Assembly (NCBI GenBank): GCA_963837325.1
Contig: CAWIMV010000002.1
Location: forward strand, 1,178,001-1,242,000
DNA from: CAVQKZ01 sp963837325
Lineage (GTDB): Bacteria > Actinomycetota > Actinomycetes > Mycobacteriales > Jatrophihabitantaceae
Length of the DNA stretch: 64,000 bases
Reading direction: 5' to 3'
Under the pieces are notes generated by a model. That model had not been told where the DNA came from. It worked only from the letters and a program-made list of their open reading frames with translations, and made no database searches. A program made the position numbers and the translations under genes. Each line of letters begins with the position of its first letter. Within the stretch, counting starts at the first letter, position 1. Shown here one piece after another: positions 22,469 through 29,964 of this stretch.

Positions 22469-23893
22469 TCATGCGCCGTACACGGTCCGGGCGCCGTCGG
22501 AGTCCTTGGCCAGCCGCTTGTTCAGGTACAAGCCTTCCATCGCGAACTCCAGCACCGCCGCCGCGATGCCGACGGCCGCTGGGCCCTCGCCGATACCGTC
22601 CGGCTCGAGCCGTTCCAGCAGGGCCGACAACACCGGCACCGGCCCGAGCTGGGCCAGCAGATCCTCGGCACTCACCGTGTCACCCGACACCACCGTGAGG
22701 CCGTTGTCGAACTTCTCCTGCAGCGGCCGCAGGTCCAGGCCCGCGAGCCGGGCCCGGTAGGTCTCGGCGATGGCCCGGCGCAACAGATGGTCGAGTACCT
22801 CGAACTCGCGGCCCTCGTCGGCGTCGTCGAACTCGACCTTGCCCCTCGAGGCTGGGACCACACTCGGCAGGTCGGCGATGCGGGCCACGGCCATCGACTC
22901 GCCCGTGATGGCGGCTCTGCGCACGGCGGACGCGGCCAGCGTCTCGACGCCCGCGATCGCGAACCGGGCCGAGACGCCTGAGCGCTGGTCGACCTGCGGC
23001 GCGTCGCGGACGGCGCGAGCGAAGCGGCCGACGACCTCGAGAAGGTGTGCCGGGACGACCGGCGCGGCATGCGTGGTGTCGCTCCACAGCACCGCGGCCT
23101 CCTGAGCGACTAGCGCAAGCTCGTCGGAAAGTGCCAGCGGGTAGTGGGTGCGCACCTCGGCGCCGAAGCGGTCCTTGAGCGGGGTGATGATCCGGCCGCG
23201 GTTCGTGTAGTCCTCAGGGTTCGCGCTGGCGACGAGCAACAGGTCCAAGGGCAGCCGCAGCTGGTAGCCGCGCACCTGGATGTCGCGTTCCTCGAGAACG
23301 TTGAGCAGCGCGACCTGGATCCGTTCGGCCAGGTCCGGCAGTTCGTTCACGGCGATGATCCCGCGGTTGGTCCGCGGCACCAGCCCGTAGTGGATCGTCT
23401 CCGGGTCACCGAGCGTGCGGCCCTGCGCAACCTTGATCGGGTCGACGTCTCCGATCAGGTCGCCGACCGACGTGTCCGGCGTGGCCAGCTTCTCGCCGTA
23501 GCGCTCGCTGCGGTGCAGCCACGCCACCGGGGTCAGCTCGCCGTCAGTGGCGACGAGCGTGCGGCAGCGGGTGCACGACGGGGCGAACGGGTGGTCGTTG
23601 ATCTCGCAGCCGGCGATGACCGGCGTCCACTCGTCGAGGAGCCCGACGATGGTTCGGATGAGACGGGTCTTGCCCTGCCCTCGTTCCCCGAGCAGCACGA
23701 TGTCGTGTCCGGCGAGCAGGGCCCTTTCGACCTCGGGGATGACGGTCTCGTCGAAGCCCACGATGCCGGGCAGCGACGGCTGGCCCGCCGCGAGGCGCTC
23801 GATGAGGTTTTGGCGGATTTCGGTCTTGACGCCACGGTGCACGTGCTCCGACGAGCGCAGCTCACCCAGGGTGGCGATGGCGGGGAAGGTCAC
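22469..23893 (-). CDS. MoxR/magnesium-chelatase-like AAA+ ATPase
   Basis: The 474-residue protein is a single AAA+ module. It has GHDIVLLGERGQGKTRLIR (Walker A, about residue 65), IIAVNELPDLAERIQVALLNVLEER (Walker B with the Asn-Glu variant and chelatase-type insert), DLLLVASANPEDYTNRGRIITPLKDRF (sensor 1 and arginine finger region), and a C-terminal lid. An insert with C-x2-C (CTRCRTL) could bind metal. It is the family of ChlI/MoxR ATPases that work with VWA partners, and the next gene encodes one. The GTG at 23893 is set by TAGCGT 7 nt upstream. Confidence 0.87.
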   Translation of the reverse strand: MTFPAIATLGELRSSEHVHRGVKTEIRQNLIERLAAGQPSLPGIVGFDETVIPEVERALLAGHDIVLLGERGQGKTRLIRTIVGLLDEWTPVIAGCEINDHPFAPSCTRCRTLVATDGELTPVAWLHRSERYGEKLATPDTSVGDLIGDVDPIKVAQGRTLGDPETIHYGLVPRTNRGIIAVNELPDLAERIQVALLNVLEERDIQVRGYQLRLPLDLLLVASANPEDYTNRGRIITPLKDRFGAEVRTHYPLALSDELALVAQEAAVLWSDTTHAAPVVPAHLLEVVGRFARAVRDAPQVDQRSGVSARFAIAGVETLAASAVRRAAITGESMAVARIADLPSVVPASRGKVEFDDADEGREFEVLDHLLRRAIAETYRARLAGLDLRPLQEKFDNGLTVVSGDTVSAEDLLAQLGPVPVLSALLERLEPDGIGEGPAAVGIAAAVLEFAMEGLYLNKRLAKDSDGARTVYGA

Positions 23894-23900
23894 TCCAACG

Positions 23901-23906
23901 ACGCTA
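23901..23906 (-). promoter_or_regulatory. Leaderless -10 box for the AAA+/VWA/SET operon
   Basis: On the minus strand TAGCGT ends 7 nt before the GTG at 23893. Confidence 0.6.
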
Positions 23907-23999
23907 CGTCGCCGCGCCGCACCTCGCCACCGACTGGTTCCCGCCCGGCCGGGCAATGGCGGCATGCTCGTGGCCCGAGAATCGCGCGGCCGTACGCTG

Positions 24000-24193
24000 T
24001 CGAATCCGGCGGCGTCCGTTCGACGTTGGCCGCCGACGGACTGCTCGATGAGCTGCACCTGTTCGTGTACCGGTGGTTCTCGGCGAGGGTGCCCGGCTGT
24101 TCCCGGAGGGCACCCAGCACCTGTCTCAATCTGGCCGCGCAGGAGGCGTACGAGAACGGTGTGCTGCATCTGACCTACACGCCGGCGACGTAG
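24000..24193 (+). pseudogene. Decayed RibD-C/dihydrofolate-reductase-like remnant
   Basis: Three frames in turn spell the C-terminal end of a RibD_C (dihydrofolate reductase-like) protein. TLAADGLLDELHLFVY is read in one frame. VVLGEGARLFPEGTQHLS follows in another, after loss of one C in a CCG proline codon near 24070. AAQEAYENGVLHLTYTPAT then returns to the first frame, ending at TAG 24191-24193. The N-terminal three quarters of the gene are missing. It is a dead fragment left between the AAA+ operon and the lipoprotein gene. Confidence 0.8.
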
Positions 24194-24195
24194 CG

Positions 24196-24879
24196 TCAGT
24201 CCTGCAGGAAGATGTCGTGCGCCATCTTCACCAGCGCGGGATCGTTGTCGGGTGTCGGCTGATCGAGGTACCAGGCGTCGAGGATGGTGACGCCGGCGTC
24301 CTGCCCGAGCGCGCTGAACGCGTCGGGGCTGGGCACGGCGGTGGGACCGCTGGGCAGCCGTCGGCCTTCTCGCAACAGGTCGTTGAGATTTCCGGTGCCC
24401 TCCTTGGTGACCAGGACGCGGAAGTTGCCGGCCGTCGTGTAGACCCCGGGCGCAGTCCCCTTGAAGCCGATTGACGATTGGGCGAAGCCAACGCCCTTTC
24501 CGTTGACGGTGGTCGTCGCGAGCAGCCGGGTGACGCCACTGCACGGATGCGCCTTCAGGTAGTTGATCACCGGGGTGCCGTAGGCATGGGCTGCGCAGTC
24601 CGCGTTGGTCGTCTCTGTCCAGATCTTGATGAGGTACGTCGCGCTGCCGGCCTGCACCGTCGCCGTGCGCACTGGCGCGCTCGGCGCCGACTGCACGGTG
24701 CCCGACGGCGACGTGCTGGCGGGGGTGGACGCTCGCGTCGCTGGCGTGCTCGGTGCAGTCGAATTCGACGCCGGCGCTGACGGGCCGCTGCCGCGCGAGC
24801 CGGTCCCGTTCGTCGACGTGCTACAGCCGCTCAGCACGGCCAGCGCCGCGGCGGCGACGACGATTCGGTGCCTGGTCAT
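24196..24879 (-). CDS. Putative lipoprotein of unknown function
   Basis: The 227-residue protein starts MTRHRIVVAAAALAVLSGCS, a lipoprotein signal with lipobox LSGC and Cys19 as the expected lipidated residue. A low-complexity Ser/Thr/Pro/Ala linker to about residue 70 follows, and then a compact domain (TATVQAGSATYLIKIWTETT through AHDIFLQD) with two Cys that may pair. I do not recognise the domain. The ATG at 24879 is chosen because the 20 residues before it would spoil the signal peptide. The neighbours give no functional hint. Confidence 0.75.
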   Translation of the reverse strand: MTRHRIVVAAAALAVLSGCSTSTNGTGSRGSGPSAPASNSTAPSTPATRASTPASTSPSGTVQSAPSAPVRTATVQAGSATYLIKIWTETTNADCAAHAYGTPVINYLKAHPCSGVTRLLATTTVNGKGVGFAQSSIGFKGTAPGVYTTAGNFRVLVTKEGTGNLNDLLREGRRLPSGPTAVPSPDAFSALGQDAGVTILDAWYLDQPTPDNDPALVKMAHDIFLQD

Positions 24880-24967
24880 CCCGCGATAATGACCTGCCAG
24901 GCCGCGGCCGTGGAAGTCAGGCCCCGGATTTCGGTCCACGACCGCCGCAACGTGTCACGCTGAGCGG

Positions 24968-25456
24968 GTGAGTGGAGGGCACGACCGCACTGAGCTGGAA
25001 CCACTGGACGCCCGGCTGTTGCACGAGTTGGACGCCGCGCCGCGGGTCGGGGTACTGGAACTCTCGCGCCGGCTTGGCGTCGCGCGGGCCACCGTGCAAG
25101 CGCGGCTGGACCGTCTGGTGCGCAGCGGCGTGATCGCGACATTCGCCCCGACGCTGAACCCAGACGCCCTCGGCTACCACGTCACCGCGTTCGCGACGCT
25201 CGAAATCCGGCAGGGCCGCGGCGGTCAGGTGCTGGAGCACCTGCAGGGCATCCCCGAGGTGCTGGAGGTGCACACGATCACCGGTCAAGGCGACATGCTG
25301 TGCCGGCTGGTCGCGCGATCCAACGACGACCTGCAGCGGGTGCTGAACCTGGTCACGGAGTTCGAGCAGATCGTGCGGACCTCAACCGTGATCGCGTTGT
25401 CGAACCCGATTGCCCACCGGGTGCTACCGCTGGTGAATGGCCGGCTCAGCCGCTGA
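24968..25456 (+). CDS. Lrp/AsnC family transcriptional regulator
   Basis: The 162-residue protein has an N-terminal winged helix-turn-helix (LDARLLHELDAAPRVGVLELSRRLGVARATVQARLDRLVR, about 12-52) and a C-terminal RAM/AsnC effector domain (VTAFATLEIRQGRGGQVLEHLQGIPEVLEVHTITGQGDMLCRLVAR). That is the usual length and order of Lrp/AsnC regulators, which form octamers and sense amino acids. The GTG at 24968 is preceded by CACGCT 6 nt upstream and lacks a ribosome site. The last 11 bases overlap greA on the other strand. The effector and targets are unknown. Confidence 0.88.
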   Translation: MSGGHDRTELEPLDARLLHELDAAPRVGVLELSRRLGVARATVQARLDRLVRSGVIATFAPTLNPDALGYHVTAFATLEIRQGRGGQVLEHLQGIPEVLEVHTITGQGDMLCRLVARSNDDLQRVLNLVTEFEQIVRTSTVIALSNPIAHRVLPLVNGRLSR

Positions 25457-25943
25457 ACGGCGTGGCCGAAACCAGCGTCACCTTCATCGTCTTGCCAGTG
25501 GGCGTGTCGTAGCTCACTGTGTCCCCTTCGCGCGCGCCCGTGAGCGCTTTGCCGAGCGGTGACGCGGCCGAGTACACCTCGACCCCGGCGGTCTCGCTCT
25601 CTTCGCGGGAGCCGATGAGGAACGTCTCGACGTCGTCGTCGCCCTCGAAGCGCACCTTGACGACCATGCCCGGACCGGCCACGCCGGCACTGACCGGCGC
25701 TTCGCCGACCTTGGCCTGGCGCAGCAGAGCCTGCAATTGCTGGATGCGACCCTCTCGTTTGCCCTGTTCTTCACGGGCCGCCTGGTAGCCGCCGTTCTCG
25801 CGCAGATCGCCCTCTTCGCGGCGGGCATTGATCTCCCGCGCGATGACCGGGCGGTTGGCGATCAGTTCATCGAGCTCGCGCGACAAGCGGTCGTACGCCT
25901 CCTGGGTGAGCCAGGTGACGGCGGCGTCATCGGTGGTGGACAC
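25446..25943 (-). CDS. greA: Transcription elongation factor GreA
   Basis: The 165-residue protein has the GreA/GreB layout. An N-terminal antiparallel coiled coil (LTQEAYDRLSRELDELIANRPVIAREINARREEGDLRENGGYQAAREEQGKRE, shown in parts) carries the acidic tip D-x2-E within EEGDLRENGGY that reaches into the RNA polymerase channel. A C-terminal FKBP-like domain (SPLGKALTGAREGDTVSYDTPTG) follows. It stimulates cleavage of backtracked RNA. The GTG at 25943 has TGGAG about 7 nt upstream. It is followed on the other side by mca, divergently, as is common in actinomycetes. Confidence 0.92.
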   Translation of the reverse strand: MSTTDDAAVTWLTQEAYDRLSRELDELIANRPVIAREINARREEGDLRENGGYQAAREEQGKREGRIQQLQALLRQAKVGEAPVSAGVAGPGMVVKVRFEGDDDVETFLIGSREESETAGVEVYSAASPLGKALTGAREGDTVSYDTPTGKTMKVTLVSATPFSG

Positions 25944-26096
25944 GCGTAACTCCAGAGATCGGGTGCAGACGAAGCTTCGAACGTAACATCGTGACGCCCA
26001 GTTTCGCGAAAGCAAAATTGCCCGCTGCGTCGGATTCGCGAGGCCTCCGATAAACCGGGGCGCGCGGCCAACCGCCCATCGGCAACAATGGAGCGT

Positions 26097-26993
26097 GTGA
26101 GCACCGAACCGCTGCGGCTGATGGCCGTGCATGCGCACCCCGACGACGAGTCGAGCAAGGGGGCCGCAACGATGGCCCGTTACGTCGACGAGGGCGTTGA
26201 GGTGTTGGTCGTCACCTGCACCGGCGGTGAGCGGGGCAGCATCCTCAACCCCGCTCTGCAGAACCGTCCCGAGATCGAGGCCAACATTGCCGAGATCCGG
26301 CGTAAGGAGATGGCCCACGCCCGCGAGATCCTCGGCGTGCAGCAGCACTGGCTAGGTTTCGTCGACTCCGGTCTGCCCGAAGGTGACCCGCTGCCGCCGT
26401 TGCCGGACGGCTGCTTCGCGCTGGTACCGATCGAGCAGGCCACCGCCGGGCTGGTCGCAGAAATTCGCTCGTTCCGACCGCACGTCATCACCACCTACAA
26501 CGAGACCGGCGGCTACCCGCACCCCGACCACATCCGCTGCCACGAGATCAGCGTCGCCGCGTTCGAAGCCGCCCCTGACCCGGATGCCTTTCCCGACGCG
26601 GGCGAGCCATGGCAGCCGCTGAAGCTCTACTACGACGTCGGCTTCAGCATCGAACGCTTCACCGCGCTGCACGAGGGCCTGGTGGCGCGTGGAATCGAGT
26701 CGCCGTTCGAGGAGCGCCTGAAGGAGTGGGCGAAGGCCGATCCGCCCAGCGGCCGACGGGCACCCAAGATCACGACCCGGGTGAATGTGGGTGACTGGTT
26801 CGAACGCCGTGACCAGGCCCTGCTCGCGCACGCCACCCAGGTCGACCCGAACGGATGGTTCTTCTCCGTGCCGCTGGACATCCAGCGCGAGATCTGGCCG
26901 ACCGAGGACTTCGAGCTGGCCCGCTCACTCGTGGATTCCGAGATCCCCGAGGACGACCTGTTCGCGGGCATCCGGGAGCGGGTGGAGGTATGA
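26097..26993 (+). CDS. mca: Mycothiol S-conjugate amidase
   Basis: The 298-residue enzyme belongs to the LmbE/MshB zinc amidases. It shows LMAVHAHPDDESSKGAATMARY with the zinc ligands HPDDE at residues 14-18, TYNETGGYPHPDHIRCHEIS with the third ligand HPDH near 142, and the Mca-type C-terminus WFFSVPLDIQREIWPTEDFELARS. It splits mycothiol conjugates of toxins or drugs, so the organism makes mycothiol. I place the start at GTG 26097, because an AACAAT box lies 7 nt upstream, rather than ATG 26088, which overlaps that box. The start is therefore less certain than the function. A small membrane-protein gene overlaps its stop. Confidence 0.92.
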   Translation: MSTEPLRLMAVHAHPDDESSKGAATMARYVDEGVEVLVVTCTGGERGSILNPALQNRPEIEANIAEIRRKEMAHAREILGVQQHWLGFVDSGLPEGDPLPPLPDGCFALVPIEQATAGLVAEIRSFRPHVITTYNETGGYPHPDHIRCHEISVAAFEAAPDPDAFPDAGEPWQPLKLYYDVGFSIERFTALHEGLVARGIESPFEERLKEWAKADPPSGRRAPKITTRVNVGDWFERRDQALLAHATQVDPNGWFFSVPLDIQREIWPTEDFELARSLVDSEIPEDDLFAGIRERVEV

Positions 26994-27295
26994 CCGCCAC
27001 TCTCGCCCTCGCCGGCGCGCTGCTGGCCGATGGTGAGAACAAGAAGTCCGGTCCGATCGGGCTGGCCGTCATCTTGGTGCTCTGCGTCGCTTGCTACTTC
27101 CTGTTCAAGTCGATGTCCAAGCACCTGCGCAAGGTTCGTGAGGAGTTCCCGTCTGACGCCCCACCGCAGGGTGGCGAGCTCTCGACCGCTCCCGCTCGTC
27201 CGCCGCTGACCAAGCCGCTCGATCCAGGGCCACCGGGCGACCCGGTTGCGCCGCCGTCGCCGTCACCGCCGTCGCCGCCCGAGGATCCGGCGTAG
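26990..27295 (+). CDS. Small membrane protein downstream of mca
   Basis: The 101-residue protein starts in the mca stop codon (ATGA overlap). It has a short N-terminal hydrophobic stretch, a membrane helix (GPIGLAVILVLCVACYFLF) around residue 22-40, a basic segment KSMSKHLRKVREEFPSD, and a Pro-rich tail (PPSPSPPSPPEDPA). Small membrane proteins of this kind commonly follow mca in actinobacteria; the function is unknown. The last 202 bp lie antisense to the open C-terminal tail of the WYL regulator gene. Confidence 0.75.
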   Translation: MTATLALAGALLADGENKKSGPIGLAVILVLCVACYFLFKSMSKHLRKVREEFPSDAPPQGGELSTAPARPPLTKPLDPGPPGDPVAPPSPSPPSPPEDPA

Positions 27296-28260
27296 CGCCT
27301 GGTCATCGCCTGCGCGCCGGCGGCGATCAATTCCCGCAGTTCGGCCGGCTCGAGGACCTCGACGTCCGCACCGAGTTGCATCAGCGCGTGCTGGGCGTGC
27401 CGAACCGATTCGATCGGGACGACCGTGCGGGCCCACCCGTCGGCGTCCGCCGGTTCCATCGCGGCGTGGCCGGCTCGCGCGGCAGCGGTGCCGATGAGGA
27501 ACAGCAGCGACCGACCGTCGGGCGAAAGTCGGATCGTCGCGCTGTCGCGGAAGATCCGCCGCTCATAGTCCTGCTGATACTGCGCCCAGTGGGTCTCGAG
27601 GTCGAAGCCGTCCGGCCGCTCGAAGGCTTGATCGAGCACGACGGCGGTACGGACCCGCGAGACGCGGTAGGTCCGCGCGCCGCGGCCGTCGGCGGCGACC
27701 GACGCGACCAGGTACCAGGTGCCGGCCTTGAGCACGAGCCCGAGCGGTTCGAGGATCCGCTCGACGACCAAGCGGTTGGCCCGTTCGTAGCGCACCTGGA
27801 CGCAGCGTTGCGACCAGACCGCGTCGGCGACTGTGACGAGGTGCGACGGCGCGTCGGCCTCGCGCAGCCAGCCGGGCGCGTCGAGGTGGAATCGGTCGCG
27901 GATCCGCCCGGCCCGCTCGCGCAATTCCGGCGGCAGCGCGGCGAGCAGCTTGAGCTGGGTGGCGGCGAGCACGGTGCCCAGGCCGAGGTCGGCCGCGGCA
28001 CCCGGCAGGCCGGCGAGGAAGAGGGCGTCGGCCTCGTCGGGATTGATGCCCGTCAGCTTGGTGCGATAGCCGTCCAGCAGTTGGAAGCCGCCGCTGCGCC
28101 CTCGGGTGGCGTACACCGGGATGCCGGCGGCGCTGAGCGCGTCGATGTCGCGGTAGACGGTGCGCAGCGACACTTCGAGCTCGTCGGCCAGCTGCTGGGC
28201 GCTGACCCGGCCGCGGACGTTGAGCCGCAGCAGGATGGCCAACAGCCGGCTCGCTTGCAT
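27094..28260 (-). CDS. YafY-type WYL-domain transcriptional regulator with antisense-overlapping tail
   Basis: The 388-residue protein has an N-terminal helix-turn-helix (RLLAILLRLNVRGRVSAQQLADELEVSLRTVYRDIDAL, read in parts), a WYL domain (VERILEPLGLVLKAGTWYLVASVAADGRGARTYRVSRV, around residues 165-210) and the WCX C-terminus ending near AMTRRYAG at residue 318. The remaining 70 residues are Gly/Ser/Asp-rich and are read antisense to the end of the small membrane-protein gene. No stop occurs where relatives end, so the tail is probably an accident of a lost stop. It is divergent from DUF3224, a likely target. Confidence 0.85.
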   Translation of the reverse strand: MQASRLLAILLRLNVRGRVSAQQLADELEVSLRTVYRDIDALSAAGIPVYATRGRSGGFQLLDGYRTKLTGINPDEADALFLAGLPGAAADLGLGTVLAATQLKLLAALPPELRERAGRIRDRFHLDAPGWLREADAPSHLVTVADAVWSQRCVQVRYERANRLVVERILEPLGLVLKAGTWYLVASVAADGRGARTYRVSRVRTAVVLDQAFERPDGFDLETHWAQYQQDYERRIFRDSATIRLSPDGRSLLFLIGTAAARAGHAAMEPADADGWARTVVPIESVRHAQHALMQLGADVEVLEPAELRELIAAGAQAMTRRYAGSSGGDGGDGDGGATGSPGGPGSSGLVSGGRAGAVESSPPCGGASDGNSSRTLRRCLDIDLNRK

Positions 28261-28352
28261 GTCGTCGATTGTCGCGCAAAATCATGACGTTCGCTGTCAG
28301 GTTTGGCAGGCAGGCTCAGGGCGTCCGAATGTGGAGCGCGAAGGAGAACAGC

Positions 28353-28775
28353 ATGGCCGAGTATTCGAACCACGCGAGCATCACCGTGACCGGCAAGACC
28401 TGGGACGAGAGCCGGGTTGCCGAGGTCGACCCGGTCCACGCGATCGCCCGGGCCACGTTCACCACCACCTACGCCGGCGACGCCGAAGGCGAGTCGACCT
28501 GCTGCTTGCTGCTGTCCTACGTGGGGGGCGACCCGGACAAGCCCGAGACGCTGATCGGTCCGTACGTCGGCTACGAGCAGGTACGCGCCACACTGGCCGG
28601 CCGCAGCGGGTCGTTCGTCCTCGAGGAGCGCGGCGAGCACAGCGGTGGCGTGGCCCGGACCGAGGTGCGCGTCGTCCCCGAATCGGGCACCGGCGAGCTA
28701 GCCGGCCTGCGCGGCGAGGGCAGCTACGCCGCCGACGCGATGGAGTACACCTTGACCCTGGACTACGACATTTAG
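28353..28775 (+). CDS. DUF3224 domain-containing protein
   Basis: The 140-residue protein is a beta-barrel of the DUF3224 family, with AFTTTYAGDAEGESTCCLLLSYVG-type and GSFVLEERGEHSGGVARTEVRVVPESGTGEL blocks, ending EYTLTLDYDI. Function unknown; family members are small cytosolic proteins. AAGGAG at 28341-28346 supports the ATG at 28353. It starts 92 bp from the divergent WYL regulator and is followed 11 bp later by the HTH_42 gene, so DUF3224 and HTH_42 genes are likely co-transcribed and possibly controlled by that regulator (inference). Confidence 0.85.
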   Translation: MAEYSNHASITVTGKTWDESRVAEVDPVHAIARATFTTTYAGDAEGESTCCLLLSYVGGDPDKPETLIGPYVGYEQVRATLAGRSGSFVLEERGEHSGGVARTEVRVVPESGTGELAGLRGEGSYAADAMEYTLTLDYDI

Positions 28776-28786
28776 CGAGGACGGCT

Positions 28787-29905
28787 GTGGACTTCTCCCG
28801 GGATCAGGTGATCGGGTATCGCGTGGCCGCCCAAGGCCTACATCGCGAGGGGCGGTCGGCGGGCAAGCTGGCCGTGCTCGACATCGGCGTGCAGGACGCC
28901 GCGCCGGAACTGGCGCGGCTGTCCTTCGACGCCCGCCTGGCCAAGCCGGTGCCGGTCGACGGCATCGGTCCGGGCGAGCCGCTGGCGCTCGTGTGGTCCT
29001 TGCGCGGTGCGCCGTACGTGCACCGGCGCGACGACCTCGACGCCGTGGCCGGTGCCCTGTACCCGTTGTCGGAGGCTGATGCGACTGGTCGGCTGAACGA
29101 GACCGGGCCGAGCGTGGCACGGGCAGGCATCACTGCGCTCGAGCAGTTCGACACGGCCGTCGAGGCGATGCGGGCGGTGGTGAACAAGCCGATGGGCAAG
29201 GGTGCGGTGAGCACCGCGGTCACCAAGCGCATCCCCGACGTGATGGGGCGCAACTGCCGGGCCTGCAAGGCTGTCCACATCTCGGACTCGGCGATGCGCC
29301 CCGCGTCGTTGGCCGCGGGCCTGGAACTGCAGCCGGGGACCGCGCCGCCGGTCCTGCAACCGCGCCCGGGCGCGCGGGTGCCGGACGGTGTCGACGGGGC
29401 CGCATTGCGGCGGCTGATCGTCGCTTACCTCACGCTGCTCGGCCCAGCCGGACCGGGCGACGTCGCCGGTTATCTGGATGCGCGGCGCGCCGACATTGCC
29501 CAAGTCTGGCCGGAGCATGAACTGGTCGAGGTGAAGGTCGACGGCCGGGCGGCGTGGCTCCCGGAAGGCCGGCTCAAGGCGCTCAAGTCCGCGCCCGCGC
29601 CCGACGTGGTGCGCCTGCTCGGGCCGTTCGATCCGTACCTGCAGGCCCGCGACCGCGAGCTGATCGTGCCGAACAAGGCGCTCTACAAGCTGCTGTGGCC
29701 GGTATTGGGCCGCCCGGGCGCGCTGTTCGTCGACGGCGAGGTGGCCGGTACCTGGCGGCCGAAGACGTCGGGAAAGAAGCTCACGCTCACCGTGGAGGCG
29801 TTCGCGCCGCTGCCCCCGCCGGTGTGGACGGCGATCGAGGCCGAGGCGGAGCGGGTCGCGGCCACTCGCGGCGCCGCCGACGTCGCCGTCAAACCCGTCG
29901 AGTGA
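28787..29905 (+). CDS. HTH_42 winged-helix DNA-binding protein (AlkZ/YcaQ-like)
   Basis: The 372-residue protein matches the PF06224 winged-helix superfamily, which includes AlkZ/YcaQ DNA glycosylases that unhook interstrand crosslinks. Typical parts are the N-terminal DQVIGYRVAAQGL, LRLIVAYLTLLGPAGPGDVAGYLDARR (winged helix), and VRLLGPFDPYLQARDRELIVPN followed by LWPVLGRPGALFVDGEVAGTWRPK, the conserved C-terminal block. I cannot confirm the glycosylase catalytic motif, so enzyme activity is uncertain. The GTG at 28787 follows DUF3224 by 11 bp. The stop codon lies inside a long palindrome. Confidence 0.8.
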   Translation: MDFSRDQVIGYRVAAQGLHREGRSAGKLAVLDIGVQDAAPELARLSFDARLAKPVPVDGIGPGEPLALVWSLRGAPYVHRRDDLDAVAGALYPLSEADATGRLNETGPSVARAGITALEQFDTAVEAMRAVVNKPMGKGAVSTAVTKRIPDVMGRNCRACKAVHISDSAMRPASLAAGLELQPGTAPPVLQPRPGARVPDGVDGAALRRLIVAYLTLLGPAGPGDVAGYLDARRADIAQVWPEHELVEVKVDGRAAWLPEGRLKALKSAPAPDVVRLLGPFDPYLQARDRELIVPNKALYKLLWPVLGRPGALFVDGEVAGTWRPKTSGKKLTLTVEAFAPLPPPVWTAIEAEAERVAATRGAADVAVKPVE

Positions 29906-29964
29906 CGTATCTCCATGATCAGAGACGGCGGAATCCGCCGTCTCTGATCATGGGAATACGTCAC
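29902..29964. terminator. Bidirectional terminator, near-perfect 63-bp palindrome
   Basis: GTGACGTAT (29902-29910) pairs with 29956-29964. Inside, a 19-bp perfect inverted repeat (29914-29932/29934-29952) flanks a single base. Both convergent genes end within the arms: the HTH_42 stop at 29903-29905 and the transporter stop at 29961-29963. Confidence 0.9.
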
